NCBI GenBank assembly: GCA_004431415.1
Contig: QPMI01000579.1
Coordinates: 62,001-126,000, forward strand
Direction: 5' to 3'
DNA from: Cyanophora paradoxa
Taxonomy: Eukaryota > Glaucocystophyceae > Cyanophorales > Cyanophoraceae
DNA: 64,000 nucleotides
Program-made: the position numbers and the translations under genes
The notes under the pieces: generated by a model
Databases searched by the model: none
What the model was told of the DNA's origin: nothing
What the model saw: only the letters and a program-made list of their open reading frames with translations
Shown: positions 43,525 to 54,749 of the stretch, piece after piece
Layout of the letters: every line of letters starts with the position of its first letter
Position numbering within the stretch: the first letter of the stretch is position 1

Positions 43525-45518
43525 ATGTCGTCAGTCACGCCAGCGTTCTGCCCGGGCGATATCGTCTCCTTGCACGGGCTCACGTCGGCGGAGGGCGCGA
43601 AGCTGAACGGCCTGGAAGGCTGCGTCCTGTCTGCCAGCTCGTCCGCCGACGCGGCGACGGCGATCCAGCGCGGACGCGTGCCGGTCCTTGTGGAGGACGG
43701 AGGCTCGAGCTCGCTGCGATCCGTCAGGCCGGAGAACCTGCAGCTCGTGCACCGGCCGCGGATCGCGGCGCTCGAGCATCTGCCCTTCGACGTTCTGGAG
43801 GAGGTGCTGCAGCTGCTGGGGCCGGCGGGGGCGTCGCCTTTGCGAGCGGCCAGCAGGAAGCTGCAGAGCGCGGTCGACCGCGTCGAGGTGTGGCGGTCGC
43901 TGCGCCTCGTGGGGAAGAGCGCTGGGCAGATAGAGCGCGCGGCTGCGTTCATCGCCCAGCCGGGGCGGCGTCCGTTTCGGCTGGGCAAGGGCGCGTCGCT
44001 CGAGCTGCAGCTGGGCAGACTGCCCGATCAGCCTGTATTCGACAGCTTGCAGGCGTCGGAGGGCGTGAGGCGTTTCAAGGCCGTCGGGTCGCTCGTCGCG
44101 GCCTGCTCGAAGCGCAGCGGAGGCCTCGGCGGCCTCTCCATCCGCGTGGCGGCCCCCGGCGAGCTCTACGCCCTTCTCGACGCCGCGCTCACGGCTCTCC
44201 GCGACGACAGCGACAGCGCCGAGACGCTCAAGAGGCTCGACGCCCTCTTCCGGCCCGGCTTCCCGATCCGAAGCGGCGGCCTCCTGAACCTCGCGAAACT
44301 GCTGTCGCGCTTCCCCCTCCTCGAGCACCTGCGGCTGCCCTACGTGCTGGACAACGCGTCGGTCACCTTCATCGCTCGGAATCTGCCCAAGCTGTACTCC
44401 GTCGACGTCGCGCTCGAGAACGGCGGCGACCTGAAGCTCTTCGCGGAGCACCCGGCGCTCGAGGAGCTCTGCATCTGCCCCTACGAGTTCCGATCCCGCC
44501 GCGGCTTCCAGGGCTTCGCGGCCGGCCCCGCCGCCCGCCGCCTCCGCAGGCTCGGGGCGCAGTTGTGCGCCCCCCCACCCCACCCGCCCCCGCCGGCCTC
44601 CAAACTCTGGCCTTGCGGCGCGGCAGCGGCTGGCCGGGCTTGGAGCTCCGCGACCTTGGCTCCCTCGGCAATCTCTCCTCGCTCGAGAGGCTCGAGCTGC
44701 TCGTCCGCTTCGACGCGCGCCCCCCCGCCCCCCTCCCCCCCCCCCCCCCCCCCCCCCCCGCCCGCCCGTCGCGGCCTGCGCCTGAGAGCTCGCAGGACCG
44801 GCGCGCCCGAGTGGACGCCGGGGTCCTTGCAGGCCTCGCGAGGCTCCGCGAGCTCGTCTTCGTCGCGGGCTTCGCAGAGCGCCCGCTCGCGGCGGCGGAC
44901 CTGCGGAGCCTCGCGGCCGCCGTCGCCGCCCTCCGCGCCTCCTCCCTCACCACCCTGCGGCTCTGGATCGGTGCGGCGCGCCGGCGTCCGGACCCGCGGC
45001 CCGCCCGCCGCCCACCCGCAGTGCGCAGAGGTCGAGGACCACCAGCCCGGCCACGCCAACGCTGCCTCGCGGACCTGCTCCGCGCGGCCGGGCCCGCCTC
45101 GTCGACCTCGGCGTCTCTCCGGAGGTCCTGCGGGGGACGCCGCGGGGCGCTGGCGGCCTGCCCCCGCCTGCGGCGGCTGGACCTCTCCGACCCGTCGACC
45201 GACCGCCTCCGCTTCCTGCAGCGGCGGGACGGGCCGCCCCCGCCCGTCGCCGAGGCGGCCGAGGCGCTCGCGGCCTGCCGGCGCCTCGCCGTCGTGACGG
45301 GCCTCCCGATCCGCTTCGCCGACGCGGGCGATGCGGCGGCTGGGCTCGAGCGGCTGCGCCGCCTGCAGCTGAGGCTCGGCGACGGCGCCGGCAGCCGGTT
45401 CCTTCTCGAGCCGTCCGCGCTCCCGTACCGCGACCACGTCCGCGCCGTCTTCCCCAAAGCGGTCCTGGACGCGTACGGGTACCCTCCTCGAGCCCGCACC
45501 GCTCGCCCCTTTCTCTGA
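43525..45518 (+). CDS. F-box protein with leucine-rich region
   Basis: This is a likely substrate adaptor of an SCF ubiquitin ligase. The start ATG 43525 gives MSSVTPAFCPGDIVSLHGLT, a small SH3-like or KOW-like head (NGLEGCVLSAS...GRVPVLVEDGG...LRSVRPENLQLV). The F-box follows (EHLPFDVLEEVLQLLGPAGA, RAASRKLQSAVDRVEVWRSL), then a long helical/LRR region (LLNLAKLLSRFPLLEHLRLP, FIARNLPKLYSVDVAL, HPALEELCICPYEF). After 44560 introns appear, one with a run of about 25 C at 44730-44760. LRR-like text continues (LGSLGNLSSLERLELLVRF, LAGLARLRELVFVAG, LTTLRLWIG) and the end is DHVRAVFPKAVLDAYGYPP..., TGA 45518. The first 345 codons are uninterrupted, unusual here. Confidence 0.85.
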
Positions 45519-45946
45519 GCCCGCCGCAGGCCGCTCCACCCCGCCCCTGTCGACGTCTCTTCCCTTCTCGCCGCCCCTCTCGCCTTCCTCTTTCGGCCGT
45601 CCGCGTCCACTTCCCACAATGAGACCTGAACCCCTTGCAATTGCAATTTCGCCTCTCTCTCGCCTCCCTCCTCGCCTCTGCATTTTCGAATCTCGCCTGG
45701 TCCCGGCGGTGGCGCGGGCAAAGTTATCCTTTTGGCCGTTGTGGGCTCACCGGCGGCGATGGCGAGCGGGGCGCCAGCGCTAGCGCGGCGCAGTTTATGT
45801 AGAGTATTGTTGATTGTTTCCCAGCAATATATTACGTGTTTTTCATTTCATGTATATCGAGCGCGGCGGCCCGGCGGGGCGCGGGCGGGCGGCCGCGGGC
45901 CGGGGGGCCCGGGGGAGGGCGATCGGGTTTTGGTCGGGGCTGATAT

Positions 45947-46767
45947 GAACGGAACGGGGTACGGCGCTGACCTGGCCATGGCGGCCGGGCCGCCAGACCA
46001 CCTCGGGAGGCGCGTGCCCTTCCTCGTGCTGGGCCTCCTCGGGGCCGCCGCGGGGCACCTCCTCCGGGCCGCGTACCCCTCCCGCTGGCTCGTCCTGGCG
46101 GGCCTCTGCGTCGCCGGGGCCGGGGTGCGCCCCTCGCGCCGCCCTCCGCCCCGCGCCCCTCCCGACCGGGCGCGCCGGGGGCAGCGACGAACGTGGCGGG
46201 GACATCGCACTAGGGGCCCCCCCCCCACGAAGCCGATCGGCTTCGTGTACCTCGCCGACCTCGCGCAGGGGCGCCCGCGCCCGGCCGCCGGCGCGCCGCT
46301 CCGGCTCCAGCTCAGGCGGCCTCGAGAAGGTGCGCCGGCGGGTGCCGGCGGGGCGCAGCCTGCAGCTGCTCGCGCTGAGCGGTCGGCGGGGCGGGGGCGC
46401 CGGCGGCGGGCAGGGCGCGCTCTCGGGCGACTTCGCGGAGGTCGGCGTCTGCTTCGGCGCCGCCTTAAGCTTCATCCTGGGCCTGGGCCCCGCCTCGGCG
46501 GCGCCTCGCCGCCCGCTCCCGGCCCCGCGCCTCCCCTTAAGCTTGGCCGCGCGCCGCCGCCGCCGTCGCCGTGGCCGCCGCCGGGCGGCCGCCGCCGCCT
46601 TTGCCCTCCCTGAGCCGGCGGCGCTGCGGGCCCTCGCGATCGACGCCGACGCCGGCGGCCGGCGGCCGCCGTCTGCGGCGGCCGGCGAGTGCCCCCTCGA
46701 GAACTCCCTCGCGCCCCTCCGCCTCCTCGCCCGCTCCACGCCCCTAGGCCTCCTCCTCCTCTCTTGA
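45947..46767 (+). pseudogene. Truncated major facilitator superfamily (MFS) transporter
   Basis: The pieces fit the N-terminal half of a DHA1/Tet-type MFS carrier. DHLGRRVPFLVLGLLGAAAG is the loop 2-3 GRR signature with helix 3; WLVLAGLCVAGAG is helix 4; KPIGFVYLADLAQ is the usual YLADL motif; DFAEVGVCFGAALSFILGLG is helix 5; and LENSLAPLRLLARSTPLGL is the central loop. The frame then hits TGA at 46767 and the sequence runs into an AT-rich, repeat-filled spacer. The six C-terminal helices are missing, and helices 1-2 are not found upstream. I read it as a broken remnant, but distant or unusual exons cannot be excluded. Confidence 0.5.
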
Positions 46768-47564
46768 CTCGCCCCTGCGCCGGAGCGCGCATCCCGCCCC
46801 GCACCCCTGGCATGACGCGGCCGCAGGGGCGTACAGCGTTCCGGTGCTGTTCGGGCAGGTGCCGATGCCGACTCGGCGATCCTGGGATTGTGCGCAGAGG
46901 CGTCGCGGCTCGTTGGGGCGCTGACCGGGGGCGGCGGGGGGCGGCGGCGCGCAGGAGCGGCTGGGGTGGGACGCGATCGCGATGGCGGCGGGGGTACCGG
47001 CGTACCTGGAAATTAAACAACGGTTGTACTAAAACAACGAATTCGAAAAAGGTGGTTGTACTGAAACAAAGGAAAAAGCAATTGCAAGTCCTTTGGCAAC
47101 GCCGTGGCGGAAAAATATAACATATAAGTAGACAACAATATATGTAGCTATAGCCAGCTCAAGCTATAGTAAATGTACTAGTGCTGCAACGTCCTAGGTC
47201 AAGTGCTGCTATACACAATATGAATTAAATAGCTACGTATACGTAAACCTGCAGGCTGCACATGCAGCTATAGCTTTAGCTAGCTGCATAAGATCATGAT
47301 CATGATCACTAAAAACAATGCAGCAGGTCGATCGTCATAAGAAAATATCTATAATATACATAAGATCATGATCATGATCACTATAAACAATGCAGCAGGT
47401 CGATCGTCATAAGAAAATATCTATAATATAATTGTGATCAATTACGATCTTTTTTGGGTGAATTACGTATACCGGCCACAGTCTCTATTACGATCGATAT
47501 CATAAATGTTTCGCAGAAACAATAATATGTTTCGCTATCATAAATATAGTTTCACTGATCATGA
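46768..47564. other. AT-rich spacer with tandem duplication
   Basis: From about 47010 the base composition changes sharply to AT-rich. It holds TATAGCTATAGC-type and GATCATGATCATGATCA palindromes and a 72-bp tandem duplication. One short G-rich stretch (about 46920-47000) ends the GC-rich side. No gene is supported. Confidence 0.55.
47287..47430. repeat. 72-bp tandem duplication
   Basis: Units 47287-47358 and 47359-47430, both starting CATAAGATCATGATCATGAT, are almost identical (ACTAAAAAC versus ACTATAAAC). Confidence 0.9.
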
Positions 47565-50500
47565 TCAGGCGGCGGCGGCGGGCTGGCTGCGCGCCAGCTC
47601 CTCGCACCGTTGAGCCGCATTCTCGAGCCGCTGCAGAGGAAACAAGAAGGACGGAATTAGATTTGGACGCTTGACAGGGGGGAAGATCTAGGTGTTGGGC
47701 GGACGCGGATGCGGGGGTGGTCGAGGGGGAAGGCCTTGGGGAAGGCGCCGGCGGCGGAGAGGGCCTCCCGGAACGCCACCCCCGCCACCCGCCACCGCCT
47801 GCCCCGCCCCGCCCAGTCAGCTCAGCGCAGCACGCGCCCTCGAGCGGAGAGCTTGGGGGCACTCGGGCCGGAATGATGGGGGGGGGGGGGGGGGGGGGGC
47901 GGGGCGGCGGACCCCATGCGGGCGTAGAGCTCGGCCATGCCGGAGAGGGCGAAGAGGCGGTTGGGGGCGCGCCCCGCGGGGTCGAAGATGGTGAGGAGGT
48001 ACGCCCCGAAGCGGAAGAGGTCCATCCACACCTGCGCCGGCGATGAGACGGGGTGGGGGGAGCTGCGCTACCGGGGGCCGGCAGGCGCGCCTCGCAGGGC
48101 GTGGGTCGCAGGAAGGAGCGGAAGGGGCCCAGGAAGGTGTCCAGGCACGGGCTGCGCGCGCCGGCGCGGCGTGAGGAAAAGATGGGGGGGGGGGGGGGCG
48201 AAGAAGAGCGAGCGGGAGAGGCGGGGCGGGGCGGGGCGGGGCGGGGCGGACTGGGCGCGGTCGGGGAGGGAGATGGCGGTGGTGAGGGAGCGGCGGGAGT
48301 CAGAGAAGACGCCGGCGAGGCTGCCGGCCCGCAGCGCCGCGAAGATGCGCACGTTCACCCCGTGGTACGCCACGATCTCCCGCTCCCTGCCCCGCCCCGC
48401 CCCGAGCTCGGACCTCGGCGCCGGCGGGGCCGATGCGCCGGCGATCGCGAGGGGCACGCGGGCGGGCACCGCTCGGCGGGGGCGAGGCGGCCCTCGATCT
48501 CGAAGGCGCGCTCGATCCAGCGCCCCCCCTCCTCGATCCGCCCCGCCGCCGACGAGAGCAGCGCTGCCCGCCCGCCCGCCTCGGCATGGCCCGGCGCGAC
48601 CGCGGGGCGAAGGGAGGCGCACCGAGGTCCACGCAGGCGCGACACTCCCTGCCGGGGCGAGGGGGCGCGGGGGTACCGGTGATCATGAGGGGCCAGGGCG
48701 CGGCCTCCCGGCGGCTCGGGAAGGATCGGATAAAGGGGGTACCAGTGCATGTCCTCCACCGTCTCGCAGAACCTGCGGGGGGCGGGGGTGCGGGGCGTCG
48801 GGCGCGGGGGGGCGGGGGCCGGGGGGGCGCCGGGGCGGGGGTACGCGGGCGGGCACCAGTAGACGCGCTCGGCGAGGTGGAAGGCCATCGGGGCGAACGC
48901 TGCCCGCCCCTCGCGTCGGCTCGGATGCGACCGGCTGGGGGAGCGCGGGAGGGCGGGGCGGACCGTGGGCCTCGCAGAGGAGGAGGATGATGCGGGCCTC
49001 GAGGCGCGAGGGCGAGCCGGCCGGCCCCACCCGCAGCGCCAGCGACCACGCCTGCGCGCCCCCGGCTCGGGAGGGGGCCTCGGACGCCCTGCTCGAGGGG
49101 GGAGGGCGGACCTCGAAGAGGTGCTCGATGCCGTGCTCGAGGAAGCCGTCCTGCGCGCCGGGGCCCCCGTCGGGCCGCGGCGAGGTCGCGGGGCGCGGCG
49201 GCGGCGGCGCTAGAGGACGACCCCTCCCTCCACCTCCCCCCCGCGCTCGAGGACGGAAGGCCGGGGGCCCGGGCCGGTGCGCACGGCGACCTGCTGCTCG
49301 CCGATGCGCGCCACTGCCTCCGCGTACAGCATCGTCACCTCCTGCGCAGCCGCCGCCCCCGTCAGCGCCAGCGCGGCTCCCGCAGCGGCCGGCGCGGGGT
49401 CCGGGCGGGCGCGGGCTTTGCATGACCCGCCCGCTTTGAAGGGGCGGGGCAGGCGGGGCGGGCGGGGCGGTGCGGCGCACGGGCTGGCTGGCGGGGCTGG
49501 CGAGGCGGAGGTACTCGCGGCGGGCGACGTCGCGGGCGGCGACGAGGACCTGGGGGCGCGGTCGGGCGGGGCGGGAGGGCGGCGGGGCAGGCGCGGGCCT
49601 TCATGGCGCGGTCGAGGGAGATGAGCTGCAGGTCCGGCACCGCGTTGTGCCTGCCCCAGCACTCTCAGCCGGCCGCCCCGCGGCCCGGGGGGCGGGGAGT
49701 TGGCGGGAGGGCGGGGCCGGCGCACATCGGGGGCCTGCACGTGCGCGTGGGGCGGGTGCGGGTGGGGCGGGTCGCGGGTGAGCGCGCGGGGGGCGGGGGG
49801 CGCTGGGAGGGCAGGGAGGGGCGGAGGGGGCACCGGAGGGCGTCGACGACCTCGAAGGCGTTGAGGACGCTGTCCAGCGGCGGCTCCCGCCTGCGCAGAG
49901 GGAGGGAGGTCTGAGGGAAGGGGGGTCGAGGTGGGGGGGCCGGGCGCACTCGGCGCGCAAGCGCCGGCGGGCCGCTTGCGTGAGGAAGCGCCCGACGCGG
50001 GCCACCTGCGCATGCGGCGGTGCCGGGGCCGGGAGACGCTCAGCGCGGCTCGGGGAGCGCGGGGGGGGGGGGCCCGGGGCGGACGGGGGCGAAGGCGAAG
50101 GAGGCCTCGCGGAGGGCGACGAGCATGGCGCGGAGGCGCAGCCGCCCCGCGTAGCTCCGCACCAGCGGCGAGAGCAGCAGCCCGTCCTGCCCCCGCCCCA
50201 TGAGGCCCCGGCCGGCCGCGAGGGCAGGCGGGGCGGGCGGGGCGGGCGGGGCGGGGCGCCTTGGTGAGGGCGGCCTCGGCCTCGGCGGCGCCCGTCGCGC
50301 TCCGCGCGTTCTCCGCCAGCGCCGCAAAGCGCTGCCCGCCGCCCGTCAGCCCCGCCGGCCTGCGCGTGCGCTGGGGCCGGGGCGGGCGGGGCGGGCACCC
50401 GCTCGACGTCGGCGAGGTACTCGGGGCCGTAGTCGCGGGGCCGGAGGGGCCGCGCCGGCCACGCCTGCTTCGCCTCCGCCTTCGCGTCCAGCGGCGGCTG

Positions 50501-52187
50501 CGGCGGGCGAGCCGCGCGCCCTTCAGGGGCGCAGAGGGGGTGAGAGGGGGCGCGGACCTCGTCGGGCTCGGCGAGGGCGTCGATGGCGAAGAGGCCGCCC
50601 GAGGCGGGGCAGAGCTGCGGCGCCGGCGGCCCGTCCTCCGGCCGCTCCCGCAGCAGCTCCAGCACCCCTGCCAGCTGGCCCCGCACACGTGAGCCCCGCC
50701 CCGCCGGCCGGGCGCGGGCGGGCAGGCGGGATGGCGGGCGGGCGCACGGAGTCGATGGACTGGAGGGCGGGGTTGGGGCCGGCGCCGGGCGGGGCGCGGC
50801 GGCGGAGCTCCTCGACGGTGCGCTCGATCATCTCGAAGACCGCCTCCCCCGCGTCCGACACCGCGAACGCCAGCGCTGCCGGCCCGCCCGTGAGGCCCCC
50901 GCAAGGCCGGCAGGGAGGCGTGCAGGCAGCGGGCGCACGCCGGACGGGCTCGGGGGGGAGGGGCTCCGCGGCGGCCGCCGCGAGGGCGGGGACGCTGACC
51001 TGCTCGACGATCTGGCGGCCGGGTCGAACGCGAGCGCTCGGGGCGGGGCGGGCGGGCGGGCGGGGGCTCGGGGGGCGCGCCTTGAGGCCCTGGAAGGCCT
51101 CCAGCAGGGCGGGGTCCCTCGGCGGCGACACCACCTCCCCCGCCGTCGCCGGCCGCGGCCCCGGCGGGCTCACCCCCGCGGCCCCGCCTGGGGCGGCGAG
51201 CCGCCGTCGCCCGAGCCCGGCCCGGGGGCGAGCCGCCGCCCGAGGGCGAGTGGGAGCCGGCGGAGGCGGGGCCCGAGGGGGCGTGAGGGACGGCTCGGAC
51301 CAGGTGCTGCTGGGCGACCCGGAGCCCTCCGACGCGGCCGCCGCGGCCGCGGCGACGGCGGCCGCGGCGAAGGCCCCCGCGTCCATCCCCGCCCGCCGGG
51401 GCCGGGCGCAGCGGCGGCAGGTGGCGCGGGGCGGGGGCGGCGGCAGGTCCCGCTGCCGCTTCGCGACGCTCGCGTAGGCCCCGGCGCGCAGCTCGCGGGC
51501 CGAGAGCGGGCGCTTCGGCCCCGGCGGCCCCGGCGCCGGCCCCGCCGGTCCCGCGCTCGAGCTCGCCAGCGAGGGCGCCTCGGCGCGTGGGGCGCCGGCC
51601 GCGGCCGGGGGCCACCAGGACGCACATCCCCGCGGTCCCGGCAGGGGCGTCCCGTTGTCCGCCTGCGGGGGAGCGTAAGCGGGGGGCGCGCGCGGCGGAG
51701 GGGGCGGGGGCCGCGGCCGGGGCACCCAGACGGCGCGGAGGGCGAGGGGCGTGGCCGGGTCGAAGGCGGGGGAGACGACGAGGAGGCGGAAGGGGACCTG
51801 CGCCAGGCCGTCCGCCCCGATCGCCACCCGCGCCGTCCGCGACGGCGCCGGCTGCGCGCGCCCCGCTCAGCGCTCGCGGCGGCGCGGCGGGCGGGCGGGG
51901 GGGCGTGCCGGGGGCGAGTTGGAGGCGCCCCACGGGGACTTGTCCCCGACACACAGAGCCACGCCCAGCTCGACGGCATCGAGCAGGCGCCCGCCCGGCG
52001 CCTCCGCCCCGTCCCAGCGGCTGAGGGTGACCTGCGCCGGCCGCGCGTAGGGCGTGTGCCGGCGCGCGTCGATGCCAGCCACCCTCAGCCGGTACGGCTG
52101 CTCCGCCCTGCGCGCGGCGAGCGTGGGCCGCGAGAGCAGCGCTGGCGGTGCAGCGCTGCGCGGCGGCACCTTAGGTGTAGAGTACAA
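47565..52187 (-). CDS. Large unknown multi-exon protein
   Basis: Not recognised. The proposed start ATG 52187 gives MYSTPKVPPRSAAPPALL, RLRVAGIDARRHTPYARP and VTLSRWDG...LLDAVELGVALCVGDK. Then come VAIGADGLAQVPFRLLVVSP, PLSARELRAGAYASVAKRQ, ALLEAFQGLKA, DAGEAVFEMIERTVEELRRR, GQLAGVLELLRERPED, RDYGPEYLADVERV, LLLSPLVRSYAGRLRLRAML, LDSVLNAFEVVDALRC, AVPDLQLISLDRAMK, and AAQEVTMLYAEAVARIGEQQ joined by a GT-AG intron in phase 0 to DGFLEHGIEHLFE. It continues with ARIILLLCEAHG, MAFHLAERVYWC, ETVEDMHWYPLYPI, RAGSLAGVFSDSRRSLTTA, WMDLFRFGAYLLTIFDPAG, LFALSGMAELYARMG and a C-terminal RLENAAQRCEELARSQ (TGA 47565). It is helix-rich and soluble, and looks like a solenoid or complex subunit. Boundaries between exons are approximate. 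Confidence 0.55.
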
Positions 52188-53460
52188 CTTGGCCCTGCGC
52201 GATCAAATTCGAATTCACGACAGAGCGCGGGCATGCGCGGGGGGCTGCGCGCGCAAGCGGGGCAGCGCCGATCGCACCTCCAGCGTACAAAAGCTGCTCG
52301 TCCGGCTGCATCTTCTTGATATCAATCGCCTCCGCAGTCGCCAGCAGCTGCGGCTACAGGGCGCACTTCGAATTCGCCTCTAGCGCTTCGCGCTGCGGGA
52401 GGCGATCGATGGCTGCTGAGTGCGCAGCGTTAACTGGCTACAGAATCCTTTGCCTCTGCGCGCTGGCCTGGGCCCGAATCGCCAATCGTGCTGGGTGATA
52501 GCGGGCGCTGCGCGCAAGCGCTCGGGCACTCCCGGGCAACCAGGCTCTGTGCACTGGATGTGCTACTTCAGACTGCGCGCGTGGGTGCTAACGCGACATC
52601 ATCAACAACGCACTGCCACGTGATGCGTTTTAATATTACCTCTACCCGGCGCACGGTCTCTCCCTCTCTTTTTTGGCTGTACCCCTCCAGCCCCGTCTTC
52701 AGCGTCTGAGACGGTCTGACACGGCGTCTGTGCGAAACCGAAGGCGAGGAGATCTGCGTGGATTCTTTGTGTTCGGCGCAGCGCGAGCAAGCAGCGCATG
52801 AGCAACAGGACCGAGGCGGCAAACTCATCGTCGCATGCAATGCAAGGCGCGCGGACCCAACGTGGCGCCGTCCGCAGCCGCCACGACCGCAGATGTAGCT
52901 CGCTGCATATGTACAGTGGCGCCGTCTGGATGACTCGCCGGCTCCCGACCCGTTTCGGCATACTCCCGCCCCGCTCGCATTTGCACTCGCAGCGCGGCGG
53001 ACGATCGCGAGCAGAGGCCGGTGGGCTCGCCTTGGCCGCCGCCGCGGCCGACGCGGGGCAGCATGCGCAGCGCGTGCAGCTCGAACCTTCGAGGCCCTCG
53101 CCCCCCGCGCGCCCCCGCTCCGCTCTCGCCGCCCTCGCGCCGGGCGCCATCTCCGCTGTCCTCCGGGCCGGGGTCCACCCAGCCGAGGTCGGGATCCCGC
53201 ACCGTCTCGCAGCCGGCTCTGGCTCCCACAGACCCCGCCGCTAATGCGCCGCGCCCCCGAACATGCGGTTCCAATCGCGCCCATCTTATGCGTGGTTCCG
53301 TGGCCCTCTTCTTAAGCTCTGATCGGCAGGGTTCGTCACGGTCAGGGACGGTGCAGAGTGGGAGGGCCGCCGTCGCGAGGGCGAGTCTTAAACCGCTTTC
53401 TACCCGCCGGCTGCGCATGCGGCATCGCAGGGAATCTCCTCCCCTCTCCCTCCCCTCCTA
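52188..53460. other. Spacer; possible unassigned exon
   Basis: Mostly non-coding. On the minus strand near 53000-53250 a stretch reads CETVRDPDLGWVDPGPED and RRFELHALRMLPRVG, which looks protein-like. I cannot connect it to a start, stop or splice pair, so no gene is called. Confidence 0.35.
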
Positions 53461-53565
53461 TCCCACCCCCACCCCCCACCCCCCCCCCCCCCCCCCCCCC
53501 AACCCAACCCCCAACCCCCAACCCCAACCCCAACCCCCAACCCCCAACCCATCCCCCAAGCCCTT
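53461..53565. repeat. C-rich telomere-like tract (degenerate CCCCAA repeats)
   Basis: A run of about 22 C (near 53479-53500) is followed by repeated units CCCAA, CCCCAA and CCCCCAA up to 53560. On the other strand this reads TTGGGG/TTGGGGG. It directly abuts the minisatellite. Confidence 0.75.
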
Positions 53566-54040
53566 CAGCGCGGCGCGGCTCTGGGCGGCGCGGAGGCGCG
53601 GCGGGCGGCGGCGCGGCTCTGGGCGGCGCGGAGGCGCGGCGGGCGGCGGCGCGGCTCGCCGGCGTGGCGGAGGCGCGGCGTGGCGCGCAGGGCGGAGCGG
53701 AGGCGCGGCGGGCGGCGGCGCGGCTCGCCGGGCGTGGCGGAGGCGCGGCGTGGCGCGCAGGGCGGAGCGGAGGCGCGGCGGGCGGCGGCGCGGCTCGCCG
53801 GGCGTGGCGGAGGCGCGGCGTGGCGCGCAGGGCGGAGCGGAGGCGCGGCGGGCGGCGGCGCGGCTCGCCGGGCGTGGCGGAGGCGCGGCGTGGCGCGCAG
53901 GGCGGAGCGGAGGCGCGGCGGGCGGCGGCGCGGCTCGCCGGGCGTGGCGGAGGCGCGGCGTGGCGCGCAGGGCGGAGCGGAGGCGCGGCGGGCGGCGGCG
54001 CGGCTCGCCGGGCGTGGCGGAGGCGCGGCGGGAGGCACGT
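53566..54040. repeat. 70-bp GC-rich minisatellite
   Basis: At least four full 70-bp units (53701, 53771, 53841, 53911) plus partial units on both sides, each containing GGCTCGCCGGGCGTGGCGG and TGGCGCGCAGGGCGGAGCGG. Units look identical over the full copies. The unit length is not a multiple of three, so the long open frames here are repeat artefacts. Confidence 0.9.
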
Positions 54041-54749
54041 CTACGCCTAACGAGCATTAGCTGCAGTCTGCAGATGCTGTTTTTGTTGCATTAGGCCACA
54101 TGGCCACCTCGCACATCCCAAGACGCCGTGACGAGCAGGCCTAGGGGGCGGCGGCGAGTCGAACACCTAGAACTTAGCAACCTAACTGATCATGATTGAC
54201 CTGCAAGTCCTCTTCCGCGCCCGGTCCCACGAGCTCGCCGAGTCGATTCGCGAGCCCGGCCGACCGTCCCAACCGCAGGGGTTCGAATTCGCGCATGCGC
54301 AGCTCAGCGGCTGCAGGCTCCAAAGAGTCAGCACTATCTCTATCTCGGCCCGGCTAACCTGACCTTTCCTGCTCAACCGTTAGAGGTCCTTCCCCTTCAA
54401 CAGGGGCAGTGCAACTGCAGTGTCCCTGTTCCGATCATAAGCCAGCCGCGTCGAACTCCATTCAATGATTGCAGTTGTCTGCCCCAGGGCGACTCGGCAA
54501 CACGAAGACATTTCTGCCCCAGTCATCATGATCATGAGCCAGCCGAGCGACAAATTTTTAGAAATTGATGACTGTTCAAGATAGATTTAACGCCGGGCGC
54601 CCCCGCGTGTTAGGTTTTCGCAAATTCAAACATATCAAGGTTCGAAATTGACTGGCTCTCACACACAACACGCTGCACATGCAGAGTTGCGACCAAAGCT
54701 GCGGCGCCTCGTCCGACTCGGGCTGCACGCCGCCCCCCCCTCGCGCGCG
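54041..54749. other. Spacer
   Basis: No gene supported. It includes a tRNA T-arm-like word GGGGTTCGAATTC near 54276 without a matching cloverleaf, and CATCATGATCATGA near 54525. Confidence 0.45.

Noticed and set aside
53342-54094. Long Arg/Ala-rich ORFs on both strands over the minisatellite
   Set aside because: The 70-bp unit shifts frame each copy and all frames lack stops. These are repeat artefacts.
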